Source: Flavobacteriales bacterium (GTDB lineage: Bacteria > Bacteroidota > Bacteroidia > Flavobacteriales_F > PHOS-HE28). From it: DNA of 52,875 nt. Made by a program: the position numbers and the translations under genes. Under the pieces are notes generated by a model that was not told the DNA's origin, searched no databases, and worked only from the letters and a program-made list of their open reading frames with translations. Position 1 is the stretch's first letter. Every line of letters begins with the position of its first letter. The stretch covers positions 1 to 52,875 of the forward strand of contig JABWBQ010000015.1 in assembly GCA_013360395.1 (NCBI GenBank), read 5' to 3'. Shown piece after piece: positions 41,601-49,278 of the stretch.

Positions 41601-44600
41601 AGGTCTGAGGCGTGATGGATACCGTGGACAGGCCCAGGCTTGCCGCCGGTGCGGTCACCACCGCCTGCGCGGTGGCCGTGCATCCGTTGGTGTCCGTGGC
41701 GGTCACCACGTAGGTGCCGGGGCCCACATTGCTCAGCTGCGGCCCGGTCTGAACGGGCAGGCTATTCCAGATGAAGGTCACCGCCCCGGTCCCTCCGGTG
41801 CTGGCCGCCGTGGCGCCACCGTCGGTGAGGCCGTGGCAGCTCACCCCTTCGGTGGCGGTGATCGTGGCGGCCAGGGCGGCCGCCGGCGTGCCGATGGTGG
41901 CGCTCACCAGGGCGGTGCAGCCGTTGGCATCCGTCACCGTGCACAGATGGGTGCCTGCGGCAAGGCCCGTGGCCAGCGCGGTCTGTTGCACGGGCGTCGT
42001 GTTCCAGGCGTAGGTGTAGGGCGCGGTGCCCAGCGAGGCGGATACCTCGGCGGTGCCCGTGGCCTGGCCGTAACAGTCCACGTCCGTGCTGGAGGCGAGG
42101 CTGGCCACGAGCGTACCCGGCGGCGCGTCGATCACCGCATCCACGGTGGCGGTGCAGCCGTTGGCATCGGTCACCGTGCACGTCCATGTGCCCGCACCGA
42201 GCTGGGTGGCGGTGGAACCCGTCTGCACGGGCACCGTGTTCCAGGCATAGGTGTAGGGCGCAGTGCCGCCGGCGGCGTTCACGGAAGCACTGCCGGTGTT
42301 GCCGGAGCAGGCCACGTCCGTGGTGGCGGCCAGGGTGGCGGTCAGCGCGGCGGTGGGCTGGGTCACTTGTACCACGGCGATCGCGGTGCAACCGTGAGCG
42401 TCGGTCACGGTGCAGGTCCAGGCGCCGGCGGCGAGGCCGGAAGCCGTCGCCGTCAGCTGGGCCGGCACCGTGTTCCAGGAATAGGTGTAGGGCGCGGTGC
42501 CGCCGGCGGCGTTCACCGTGGCGGATCCGTCGCTGCCGCCGTGGCAGCCTACGGGGTTCAGCAGCGTGGCGGTGGCGCTCAGCGCGGCGGCCGGCTCACC
42601 GATGACCGCATCCACGGTCGTGGTGCAGCCGTGCGCGTCGGTCACCGTGCAGGTCCAGGTGCCGGCGGCAAGGCCGGAGGCGGTGGCACCGTTCTGAACA
42701 GGCGTCGTGTTCCACGCATACGTGTACGGAGCGGTCCCGCCGGTGGCCTCCGCCGTGGCGTTCCCGTTGGAGGCGCCCTGGCAGCCGGCATCGGTCCAGG
42801 TGGCGATGGTGGCGCCCAGCGCGGCGATGGGCTCACCGATCACGGCCACCTCCTGTGCCGTGCATCCGTTCGCATCGGTCACGGTCACCGTCCACGTACC
42901 GGCCGCCAGGCCCGTGGCGTTGGCGGAGAGCTGCGGCGGTACCGTGTTCCAGGAGAACTGGTGCGGTGCGACCCCGCCAGTGACGGTGGCGCTGGCGCTG
43001 CCCGAAGCACCACCGTGGCACAACGCGTCGGTGGTGAGGGAGATGTCCGGCACCAGCGCGGTCGGGGTGCTCAGCACCAGCGCGGCGTTCGTGGTGCAAC
43101 CGTTGACGTCGGTGACGTTCAGCGTGTACGCCCCTGCGGCCAGCCCGCTGATGTCCTCGTTGTTGGCGGTGAAACCGTTGGGTCCGCTCCACGACAGGGC
43201 CAGCGGTGCGATGCCGCCGCTGAGGCTCGCATCGATGCTGCCGTCGGCGACCCCGAAGCACGACACGCCGAACCCGTTGCCCTGATCCGCCGCGGCCAAC
43301 AGCACCTGCAGCGGTTGCGGCGCGTTCAGGGTGAAGCTCTCCGAAGTGGAGCAGCCGTTGTCGTCGGTGATGGTGAGCGTGTAGGCACCGGCGGCGAGCC
43401 CGCTGATGTCCTCGGTGTTCGCGGTGAAGCCGTTGGGCCCGGACCACACGAAGGTGTAGGGTGGAGTGGCGCCGCTCACGTTCATCGCGATGCTGCCGTC
43501 AGCGGCACCGGGGCAGCTTACATGCGCGCCGCCGGGATAGGTGGTCGCGCTGCCGCTCACGGTGAAGAGGCCGGGCTGGTTCACGTTCCAGCTGCTGGTG
43601 TGCGTGCAGCCGTTCGCGTCGGTGACGGTGACCTGGTACACACCGGCGGCAAGCCCGCTGATATCGGCCGTGTTCGCGGTGAAGCCGCCCGGCCCGGACC
43701 AGGCATGGGTGTAAGGTGCGGTGCCGCCGGTGGTGGTGAGGTCCACGGTGCCGTTGCTCGCACCCTGGCAGGCCGCCGGGGTGATCACGGCCGAGGTCGC
43801 GATGGGGGCCGCAGGCTGGCCCACCGAGGCCTGTGCGCTGCTCACGCAGCCGCGCGCATCGGTCACTGTGCAGGTCCAGGTGCCGGCGGCCAGGCCGGTG
43901 GCCGTGGCGTTCGTCTGCACCGGGCTCGTGTTCCAACTGTAGGCATAGGGCGCGGTCCCACCGGTGGCATCGGCGGTGGCCGTGCCGGTCGCCTCACCGA
44001 AGCAGCCGGCGGGCGTGGTGGATCCGATCGAAGCGGCCAGCGGCGCAGCGGGCTGCGTGACGCTCACGGCCTGTGCGGCGGTGCAGCCGTGGGCATCGGT
44101 CACCGTGCAGGTCCAGGTGCCGGCGGCCAGGCCGGAGGCCGTGGCTCCGTTCTGCACAGGGCTCGTGTTCCATTGGAAAGTGTAAGGGCCGGTGCCGCCG
44201 CTTGCGGTCACGGTGGCGCTGCCGTTCATGCCGCCCGCGCAGCTCACCGGCGTATTGGCACCGATGCCGGTGGTCAGGGGCGCGGAGGGCTGGCCGATCA
44301 CCACGTCGATGGCGGCGGTGCAGCCGTGGGCATCGGTCACCGTGCAGGTCCAGCTACCGGCGGCAAGGCCGGTGGCCGAGGCACTGTTCTGCACGGGGCT
44401 GGTGTTCCATTGGAAGGTGTAGGGCGCGGTGCCGCCGCTGGCGGTGGCCGTGGCGCTGCCGGTGGCCGTTCCGTGGCAGGTGGCGGGGGCTTGCGCCGCG
44501 ATGCCGGCCATCAGCGCAGCGGGCTCCGCCACGTTCCAGCCGGTGGTCATCGTACATCCGTTGGCGTCGGTCATCGTCAGCGCGTAGGCGCCGGCGGCAA

Positions 44601-47600
44601 GGCCGGTCAGGTCTTCCGCTGCGCTGGAGAGACCGTTCGGTCCGGACCAGGCGTAGGTGTAAGGCGCGGTGCCGCCCGCCGGGGTGATGGCGATGGCACC
44701 CGAGAGGTCATTGCGGCATTGCAGATCCGAGACTGTTGCGGTAACGCCCAGGGCGGCGGGCTGACCGAGGGTCCGGTCCGTCGTGGCCGTGCAACCATGG
44801 GCATCGGTCACCAGCACCGTGTAGGTCCCGGCGGCGAGGCCGCCGATATCCTGCGCATTGCTGCTGAAGCCGCCCGGTCCGGACCACGCGTAGGTGTACG
44901 GGGCCATGCCGCCGCCCACCGTGAGGTCGATGCTGCCGGTATTTCCCCCTGAGCAGGAGGGCGCCGTGGTGCTGGCGCTCAGGTCCAGCGGTGCGGTCGG
45001 CCCGCCGACGATGGCGTTCACGGTGGCCATCAAGGGGCATCCGTTCTGGTCGGTCACCGTGGCGGTCCAGGTGCCGGCCGCCAGGCCGGTGGCCATCACG
45101 CCGCTCTGGGCGGGGTTCGTGTTCCAGCTCACGGCGTAGGCGCCGCTGCCGCCGGTGATGCTCAGCACGGCCGTTCCCGCCCCGTCGCCGAAGCAGGTCT
45201 CCGGCGTGGTGCTGAGCAGGTTCGCCTGGAGCGGGGAGGCGGGCTGTGCCACCACGGCCTGCACGGTGCTGCTGCACCCGTGCGCGTCGCTCACCGTGCA
45301 GGTCCAGGTGCCGGCCGGCAGGTTGATGGCCGTGGCCCCGTTCTGCACCGGGCTCGTGTTCCAGCTGTGGGCGTATGGCGCCGTTCCACCCGTGACGTTC
45401 ACCGTGGCGCTGCCCGTGCTCTGCCCGTGGCACAGCACCGCCGTGGTCGAGGCGACCGTGGCCTCCAGCGCGCTGGCAGGCTGGGCGATCGTCACGCTCA
45501 CGGTGGTGCTGCACTGGTTCACATCGGTCACCGTGCAGGTCCAGGTGCCGGCCGGCAGGTTGACGGCGGTGGCGCCGTTCTGCGGGGGCACGGTGTTCCA
45601 GACATGGGTGTAGGGCCCGGTGCCGCCGCTGGCGCTCACCGTGGCGGTGCCGCTGGCGTCGCCGTGGCACAGGACATCGCTCTGTGCCTGCACCGTGGCG
45701 CTCAACGCGGCCGCCGGTTGCGTGATGGTCACGCTGTGCTGCGCGGTACAGCCGTTGCCGTCGGTCACCGTGGCGGTCCAGGTGCCCGCGGCGAGGTTGT
45801 TGGCCGTGGCCCCGTTCTGCACCGGGTTGGTGTTCCAGGTGATGCTGTGCGGGGCGGTGCCGCCGCTGACGGACACCGTGGCGCTGCCCGTGGTGGCGCC
45901 GAAGCACTGCACATGCGTCAGCAGGTTGGTGCTGATGCCGATCGGGGCCGTGGGCCCGCCGATGCTGGCCGTGGCCGTGCCGGTGCATCCGTAGCCATCG
46001 CTCACCGTCACCGTCCATGTGCCGGGCGTGAGCGCGGTGGCCGTGGCGGAGTGCTGCACGGGACTGGTGTTCCACGCATAGGTGTAGGGCGGGATGCCGC
46101 CGCTGGCGGTGGCGGTGGCGCTGCCGGCCCCATCGCCGAAGCAGACCACCGGCGTGGTCTGGCCGATGCCGGCCACCACCGGTGTGGCCTCCACCAGGGT
46201 CACCCCGGCCGTGGTGGAACAGCCGTTGGCGTCGGTCACGTTCAGCGTGTAGGCACCGGCGGCGAGCCCGGCGATGTCGGCGCTGAGGCTGGTGTATCCG
46301 TTCGGCCCGGACCAGGAGGTGCTGTACGGCCCGGTGCCTCCGGTGATGGTGGCGTCGATGGAACCATCGCTACCACCGTGGCAGCTGATGTTCTGCCCGA
46401 AGGCGAGGACAGCAGGTTCCAGCACCGCCTGCAGGACGCCCGGGGCGGTCACGTTGAAGCTCTGCGTCTGCGTACAGGCGGCATCGGTCACCGTCACCGT
46501 GTAGGTGCCCGCGGCAAGGCCGCTGATGTCCTGCGTGGAAGCGGTGAACCCGTTGGGGCCGGACCAGGAGTAGCTGTAGGGCGCCACGCCGCCGGCGGTG
46601 CTGAGGTTGATGGCGCCGTTGGCCTGGCCTTGGCACAGGGGTGCGGTGACCACGGCGCTGAGCGCAAGGCTGCTCACGCGCACCTGGCGGCTCACCTGGC
46701 GCGTGCAGCTGCCGTCGGTGATCGTCACGGTGTACGTGGTGGTGGCGGTGGGCGAGGCGACCGGGTCGGCACAGGTGGTGCAGCTCAGGCCACTGGCGGG
46801 GCTCCAGCTGTAGGTCGAACCACCGGTGACCTGCATCGGCCAGGAACCACCGGCGCAGATCGTGCCGCCGGGCGAGACCGTGGAGGACAGCGTGTCCAAC
46901 AAGGGGAAGACCAGGGAGTCCAGGTTCTGCGCCGGGCAGAAGGGGTTCCCTAGGATGAAGAGCAGTTCCTCGGTGCCTTCATTGAGGCCGTCGGCCACGG
47001 GATCCACCGGCCGGTCCACGTGGGTCTGGTTCGCCGGGATGGTGATGGTCTTGGCCAGGAGGGGGTTCACCGGGGCGATGGCCGTGTAGTCCGTGCCGTT
47101 GGTGGCGCTGCCCTGGATGTAGTACGTGATGGGGAGCGGTGTGGGCTGCGCGAAGGGGCGTGCGAAACGCACCCAGCCCGGGTTGCAGCCTTCCACGAGC
47201 TCGGGGGTCCCGTTCACCGTGAAGGCCTGCATGGTCACGTTGTTGCTCTCGATCTTCTCGATGAACACGCCCGAGTCGTACTTCCGGTCGGAGGCGTCGG
47301 CGATCACCAGTTTCAGGTGGTAGGTCGCACAGGGGGTCACCGCACTGCGCGCCACCAGGCCCTGGGTGTAGCCATCGTACTGGATGTCGGCACCACCGGC
47401 GTTGTCGTGGTAATAGGCCGCGTTGCTGCCGTTGTTCACGTTGTTGATCGTCACCGGCTGGTTGCTGCCGGGGATCAGGGCGATGTTCTTGGCGCTGCCC
47501 GCGTTCGGGTCGCCCACGATGCCCGGGCCGCTGATGTAGAAGCCGAAGACGTCGTTGTACTGGGAGCCCACCCACTCGTTGTACTCCTCGCTGGCGAACA

Positions 47601-48033
47601 CGAAGTTGAACGAGAGGCTGTCGCCCGTGGGGATGATGTCGAACTCGAACTTGCAGGCGTCCATCGTGTTGCGCCCGGTGACCGCGTTGAGGACGGGGTC
47701 GCCCGCGGTGCCCTGGCCGAACCAGTTGCTGTTGCCGCTGTTGTTGTTGGGGCCCGGCGCATCGCTGATCCGGCCCGTTGTGAGGAGCACCCCCTCCTCG
47801 GCCGTCAGGGCGCTGCCGGTGTAGGTGAACTCGCCATACCCCAGGCTGTGGCAGGTGATCACCGGGTTGCTGATGGTCACCCCCGGGCCGGTGATGGTGG
47901 CGGCCAGTTGCTGGAGGTTCGTCTGCGGGCCCACCACCAGCTGGCCCATGGTGTTGGTGGCGGAAAGGCCGACGACCGCGAGGAGGGTCATCACGGCCTT
48001 GGCGCAGGAGCGGACGGGGCGCTGGAGGCTCAT
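35695..48033 (-). CDS. Giant SprB-repeat surface adhesin with choice-of-anchor L domain and T9SS type B sorting domain
   Basis: A 4112-residue protein. Order: signal peptide (1-30), choice-of-anchor L domain (about 31-275, with GVLLTTGRISDAPGPNN and FVFASEEYNEW), Calx-beta-like segment (about 280-375), a short PKD-like part, and 44 SprB-type modules of about 81 residues (455-4022). Last comes a gliding-motility-associated C-terminal domain (4023-4112: MPTGFTPNGDGSND, IYNRWGNVVYD, NGTYFVVLTL). Nearly every module has two Cys, in SCxG and NGC, likely one disulfide each. SprB-like proteins move on the cell surface or mediate adhesion; this role is inferred. It is coupled by ATGA overlaps to both neighbours. 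No stop or frameshift interrupts 12.3 kb. Confidence 0.95.
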   Translation of the reverse strand: MSLQRPVRSCAKAVMTLLAVVGLSATNTMGQLVVGPQTNLQQLAATITGPGVTISNPVITCHSLGYGEFTYTGSALTAEEGVLLTTGRISDAPGPNNNSGNSNWFGQGTAGDPVLNAVTGRNTMDACKFEFDIIPTGDSLSFNFVFASEEYNEWVGSQYNDVFGFYISGPGIVGDPNAGSAKNIALIPGSNQPVTINNVNNGSNAAYYHDNAGGADIQYDGYTQGLVARSAVTPCATYHLKLVIADASDRKYDSGVFIEKIESNNVTMQAFTVNGTPELVEGCNPGWVRFARPFAQPTPLPITYYIQGSATNGTDYTAIAPVNPLLAKTITIPANQTHVDRPVDPVADGLNEGTEELLFILGNPFCPAQNLDSLVFPLLDTLSSTVSPGGTICAGGSWPMQVTGGSTYSWSPASGLSCTTCADPVASPTATTTYTVTITDGSCTRQVSRQVRVSSLALSAVVTAPLCQGQANGAINLSTAGGVAPYSYSWSGPNGFTASTQDISGLAAGTYTVTVTDAACTQTQSFNVTAPGVLQAVLEPAVLAFGQNISCHGGSDGSIDATITGGTGPYSTSWSGPNGYTSLSADIAGLAAGAYTLNVTDANGCSTTAGVTLVEATPVVAGIGQTTPVVCFGDGAGSATATASGGIPPYTYAWNTSPVQHSATATALTPGTWTVTVSDGYGCTGTATASIGGPTAPIGISTNLLTHVQCFGATTGSATVSVSGGTAPHSITWNTNPVQNGATANNLAAGTWTATVTDGNGCTAQHSVTITQPAAALSATVQAQSDVLCHGDASGTATVSASGGTGPYTHVWNTVPPQNGATAVNLPAGTWTCTVTDVNQCSTTVSVTIAQPASALEATVASTTAVLCHGQSTGSATVNVTGGTAPYAHSWNTSPVQNGATAINLPAGTWTCTVSDAHGCSSTVQAVVAQPASPLQANLLSTTPETCFGDGAGTAVLSITGGSGAYAVSWNTNPAQSGVMATGLAAGTWTATVTDQNGCPLMATVNAIVGGPTAPLDLSASTTAPSCSGGNTGSIDLTVGGGMAPYTYAWSGPGGFSSNAQDIGGLAAGTYTVLVTDAHGCTATTDRTLGQPAALGVTATVSDLQCRNDLSGAIAITPAGGTAPYTYAWSGPNGLSSAAEDLTGLAAGAYALTMTDANGCTMTTGWNVAEPAALMAGIAAQAPATCHGTATGSATATASGGTAPYTFQWNTSPVQNSASATGLAAGSWTCTVTDAHGCTAAIDVVIGQPSAPLTTGIGANTPVSCAGGMNGSATVTASGGTGPYTFQWNTSPVQNGATASGLAAGTWTCTVTDAHGCTAAQAVSVTQPAAPLAASIGSTTPAGCFGEATGTATADATGGTAPYAYSWNTSPVQTNATATGLAAGTWTCTVTDARGCVSSAQASVGQPAAPIATSAVITPAACQGASNGTVDLTTTGGTAPYTHAWSGPGGFTANTADISGLAAGVYQVTVTDANGCTHTSSWNVNQPGLFTVSGSATTYPGGAHVSCPGAADGSIAMNVSGATPPYTFVWSGPNGFTANTEDISGLAAGAYTLTITDDNGCSTSESFTLNAPQPLQVLLAAADQGNGFGVSCFGVADGSIDASLSGGIAPLALSWSGPNGFTANNEDISGLAAGAYTLNVTDVNGCTTNAALVLSTPTALVPDISLTTDALCHGGASGSASATVTGGVAPHQFSWNTVPPQLSANATGLAAGTWTVTVTDANGCTAQEVAVIGEPIAALGATIATWTDAGCQGASNGNATAEATGGTAPYTYAWNTTPVQNGATASGLAAGTWTCTVTDAHGCTTTVDAVIGEPAAALSATATLLNPVGCHGGSDGSATVNAAGGTAPYTYSWNTVPAQLTATASGLAAGAWTCTVTDAHGCTAIAVVQVTQPTAALTATLAATTDVACSGNTGSASVNAAGGTAPYTYAWNTVPVQTGSTATQLGAGTWTCTVTDANGCTATVDAVIDAPPGTLVASLASSTDVDCYGQATGTAEVSASLGTAPYTYAWNTTPVQQTALATGLAAGTHLCTVTDANGCTALVSATIGTPAAALAATITATEGVSCHGLTDGGATAASTGGTGAVTFIWNSLPVQTGPQLSNVGPGTYVVTATDTNGCTATAQAVVTAPAASLGLSTVSITPQTCFGSTNGQATVSASGGTAPYSFAWNTVPAQFGATANGLAQGTWTVTATDASGCTASLAVLIGGPAAPLSLSIASTTDVACHGASTGSATVNATGGTAPYTITWNSIPAQTGATATNLPAGSHTATVVDANGCTASTVVTLHEPASEILPYVENLGMVSCHGGNDGFAEIEVNGGSGSFSITWNTVPVQTGALATGLTAGTWTATVTDNNGCNLPKFFPVTITGPAAPLAIASQVSDHLGTNISCHGGDDGWIDVTVSGGTMPYNYTWTDEWGNQTGLEDVTGLSAGDYALTVSDGNGCTASVSFTLTEPALLEATASIVPAACQGAANGAIDLAVNGGTAPYQQSWSGPNGFSASTEDLSGLAAGVYIVTVTDANGCSIQRSFSVIQPGLFTIGAAVSDHNGSGVSCAGAADGAIDLTVAGATPPYTFSWSGPNGFASTDEDIAGLVAGTYTVTVTDDNGCAAAEAWTLSAPALLNVLAIAPKHNDTEISCAGGNDGAIDATVFGGTAPYNFSWSGPNGYSANGEDLTGLTAGTYAVVVTDANGCTATASVELLEPAPIASSIVLSQTVSGDAITCHGASNGSIDLGLSGGIAPYAVTWSGPNGFTANGSDLNNLMAGTYTATIVDANGCTATATTTLTEPVPLVLTGDPSSTVGGTAIGCAGASDGAIDLHVAGGAGSMTFQWTGPNAFVSTSEDPTGLAAGLYAVTVMDANGCVDTASFLLDEPVAITTTQQVQDALCQGSSDGAVDLAISGGIAPMSISWTGPNGFTANSEDLTNVFAGVYVATITDANGCTHVQPVNVQEPGMFAVSSWMSGYPGGYQVSCAGASDGTLDIGVTGGTPGYQYSWTGPNGYTSGDQDLTGVPAGNYFVVITDANGCSHLEQYALVAPAPITAGLAASVWPGGANTSCDGSYTGSIDATIVGGLAPYAVSWTGPNGFTANTQDPTGLLAGSYTLAVTDAVGCSIQQTITLTAPAPMDATITTSVFNGGTGVSCDGASDGALDLTAQGGTAPYTVLWQGPNGYTSNSMDPVGLAAGAYTATVTDVNGCMATATATLTAPAPITIDLQAAHFGGGFTLPCFGSEAGSVMANVTGGNGNLQYVWTGPNGFTASTASISGLGAGTYTLTASDASGCSATASITLGAPPAFTGDLVLSDAGNGFQVSCGATDGSIDLTVNGGLAPYQFGWTGPNGFAATSEDLAGLAAGTYTVEIVDANGCAATQQAMLSAPQPLQATLVNSGTVCDGGSDGSIDLTVTGGVLPYTYAWSGPNGPIGNSEDLAGLAGGTYTVTVLDAGSCSGSWSTTMAASAPIALSTYVSQYGNTNIACAGDSSGVIAVLATGGTGQLDLVWTGPNGFAASGTDTLTALIAGTYTLTVTDGNGCTQDTSLTLTEPAQPIDASLTAQAFPSGTNISCTGGSDGSVDLVLTGGTAPYSFDWRGPDSTTYVTEDLNGVPAGDYEVVITDANHCASLLTITLTEPDSVLGAVVDLATYNGFNTSCAGTSDGALGATVIGGSGGAQLSWSGPSGFSSNADSLSGLAPGTYTLTVTDMNGCTSVQDVVLTAPAPVDPQPTAYSYPSGSNTSCAGNADGIITAPTSGGAGGYSWLWTGPGGFTSTADSIGGLAAGTYCVTVTDANGCAAQACAEVVAATAIDASYTASAAGCGLANGAVDLTVTGGGAPYSFAWDNGATTEDLGAVEAGTHAVNITDVNGCTTSLTVQVEGGPALLADAAVTGAGCLAGATGAIDLSVTSGTMPYSFQWNTGATSEDLDGLIAGTYTVTITDAAGCTWNSAFQVNDGATITADGEVVTYPNGFNLSGPGSNDGSITVIPDGGTAPYSFIWSNGADGATVNGLAAGTYTVTITDANGCSVTLSFTLDEPLDVVMPTGFTPNGDGSNDSYVVQGLDAHPDNRITIYNRWGNVVYDRVRYTNDWRGENQQGEQLPNGTYFVVLTLAPGSAPMQNYVDLRR
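35968..46670 (-). repeat. Tandem array of 44 SprB-type modules
   Basis: About 10.7 kb of in-frame degenerate repeats, unit about 243 nt. Two module types alternate in blocks: A with W-S-GPNG and B with W-NT-x-PVQ. Reading from the N-terminus: 2 A, 5 B, 2 A, 3 B, 3 A, 9 B, 17 A, then 3 shorter modules. Diverged enough to be stable, but a likely site of assembly collapse. Confidence 0.93.
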
Positions 48034-48389
48034 TGGTTGCGGGCGTTGGTGCAGAGGTCCTCGGCCTGCTGCAGGGTCAGGGTTTCCTCCACGGCGCGGG
48101 CGGTGGTCACCGTGCGGCCGATGCTGGGGGCGGCGGCGACGTGCGGATCGATCCCGCTCTGGGGATCCACCGGGGCGATCACCAGAAGCCCGGCGGGCAC
48201 GCAGGCGAAGGCCAGCTCCAGGCCGGTGCCGTTGCGCAGGTCCTGGGCCAAGGCGTCACGCTCCTGGGCGGTGAGCCCGGACACCCGCACGGTCAGGGTG
48301 GTGGGTGGGGTCTGGGCTTGGAGGCCGATGGCGCTGGTCAGCAGCATGGTGCTGACGATCAGGCCCTTCTGGAAGGCTTTCCGATCCAT
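48030..48389 (-). CDS. Small secreted protein heading the adhesin operon
   Basis: A 119-residue protein with a signal peptide (MDRKAFQKGLIVSTMLLTSAIGLQAQ) that I cannot assign. The mature part is about 94 residues with VRVSGLTAQERDALAQDLRNGTGLELAFACVPAGLLVI, suggesting a small beta-alpha-beta fold, and ends near a second Cys (EDLCTNARNQ). Its stop overlaps the giant adhesin start as ATGA, so the two are translated together. It could be a periplasmic chaperone or partner of the adhesin. AACGGAC lies 1 nt before its ATG. Confidence 0.75.
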   Translation of the reverse strand: MDRKAFQKGLIVSTMLLTSAIGLQAQTPPTTLTVRVSGLTAQERDALAQDLRNGTGLELAFACVPAGLLVIAPVDPQSGIDPHVAAAPSIGRTVTTARAVEETLTLQQAEDLCTNARNQ

Positions 48390-48528
48390 GGTCCGTTCGT
48401 TCTCGCGTTCCCGCGGGAGGAGTGGTCCCGGAGTTCGCGGCCCTTTGTACCGGACCTTGGGGCGAAAGGTTATCGACGGAAGCGGGGATCGGACGGACGG
48501 ATACCCTCACACGATCGGCGGAGCCGCC
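48390..48528 (-). other. Gap between rlmB and the adhesin operon
   Basis: A 139-nt gap. Just after the rlmB stop is a tight GGCGG/CCGCC inverted repeat without a T-tract. No exact TAnnTTTG box is found; TAACCTTTCG near 48470 is the closest. So the adhesin operon could be read from rlmB or from an unrecognised promoter. Confidence 0.35.
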
Positions 48529-49278
48529 TCAGCGGTCGGTCCGGGAACGTGCGGTGTGGGTGGCGTAGAGCGCGATCCCCGCGGCGACACTGACGTTGAG
48601 CGAACCCAAGCGGCCCACCATGGGGATGCGCACCAAGGTGTCGGCCATGCGCAGCACCCGGTCGCTGATCCCGGTGTCCTCCGCCCCGAGCACCAGCACC
48701 AGGGGTCCCGAGAGGTCCGCTTCCTGCAGGTCCGTGCGCGCCTTCTCGGTGCAGGCCACGATGCGCAGGCCATGGGCCCGGGCCACATGCAGGCCGTCCA
48801 CCAACATGCGCGTGCGGCACACCGGCAGCCGCATCAGGGCGCCGGCCGAGCTCTTCACCGCATCCGGTCCAAGGCGCGCCGAGCCGGTGACGGGCACCAG
48901 CAGGGCATGCGCGCCCAGGCATTCGGCACTGCGGGCCACGGCCCCGGCATTGCGCACGTCGGTCACCCCGTCCAACGCCACGATCAGGGGCCGCTCGCCA
49001 CGCTCGTACGCCATGCTGATCACTTCGTCCAGGTCCTGCCGGCCCACCGGGCTCACCAGGGCCACCACGCCCTGGTGCTCGCCGCGCGTCAGGCGGTCCA
49101 GCTTCTCGGCGGGCACCATCTGCACGGGCACCCCGAGGCTTTGCGCGGTCTGTCGCACGGTGCGGGGGCCCTCACCGGTGGCGTCCCGCTTCAGGAGGAC
49201 ACGCTCCACCGTCGCGCCCGAGCGCAAGGCTTCCAGCACCGGATGGATGCCGAAGAGGATGCCGTCACGTCCCGCCAT
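48529..49278 (-). CDS. rlmB: SpoU-family rRNA 2'-O-methyltransferase, RlmB-like
   Basis: Methylates the 2'-O of a guanosine in 23S rRNA (G2251 in E. coli) using S-adenosylmethionine. The 249 residues have the N-terminal substrate-binding part (FGIHPVLEALRSGATVERVLL) and the SPOUT knot motifs: DGVTDVRNAGAVARSAECLGA, LVLVLGAEDTGIS and IPMVGRLGSLNVSVAAGIALYAT. The start at 49278 shares its A with the stop of the upstream GWxTD gene (TGATG), implying coupled translation; a longer in-frame ORF reads back through that gene and is rejected. Confidence 0.93.
   Translation of the reverse strand: MAGRDGILFGIHPVLEALRSGATVERVLLKRDATGEGPRTVRQTAQSLGVPVQMVPAEKLDRLTRGEHQGVVALVSPVGRQDLDEVISMAYERGERPLIVALDGVTDVRNAGAVARSAECLGAHALLVPVTGSARLGPDAVKSSAGALMRLPVCRTRMLVDGLHVARAHGLRIVACTEKARTDLQEADLSGPLVLVLGAEDTGISDRVLRMADTLVRIPMVGRLGSLNVSVAAGIALYATHTARSRTDR

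Noticed and set aside
35668-44952. A 3094-codon open frame on the plus strand opposite the giant adhesin
   Set aside because: It is antisense to a well-supported gene with known domains. The high GC and repeated composition remove stops from that frame, and its translation has no recognisable domain.
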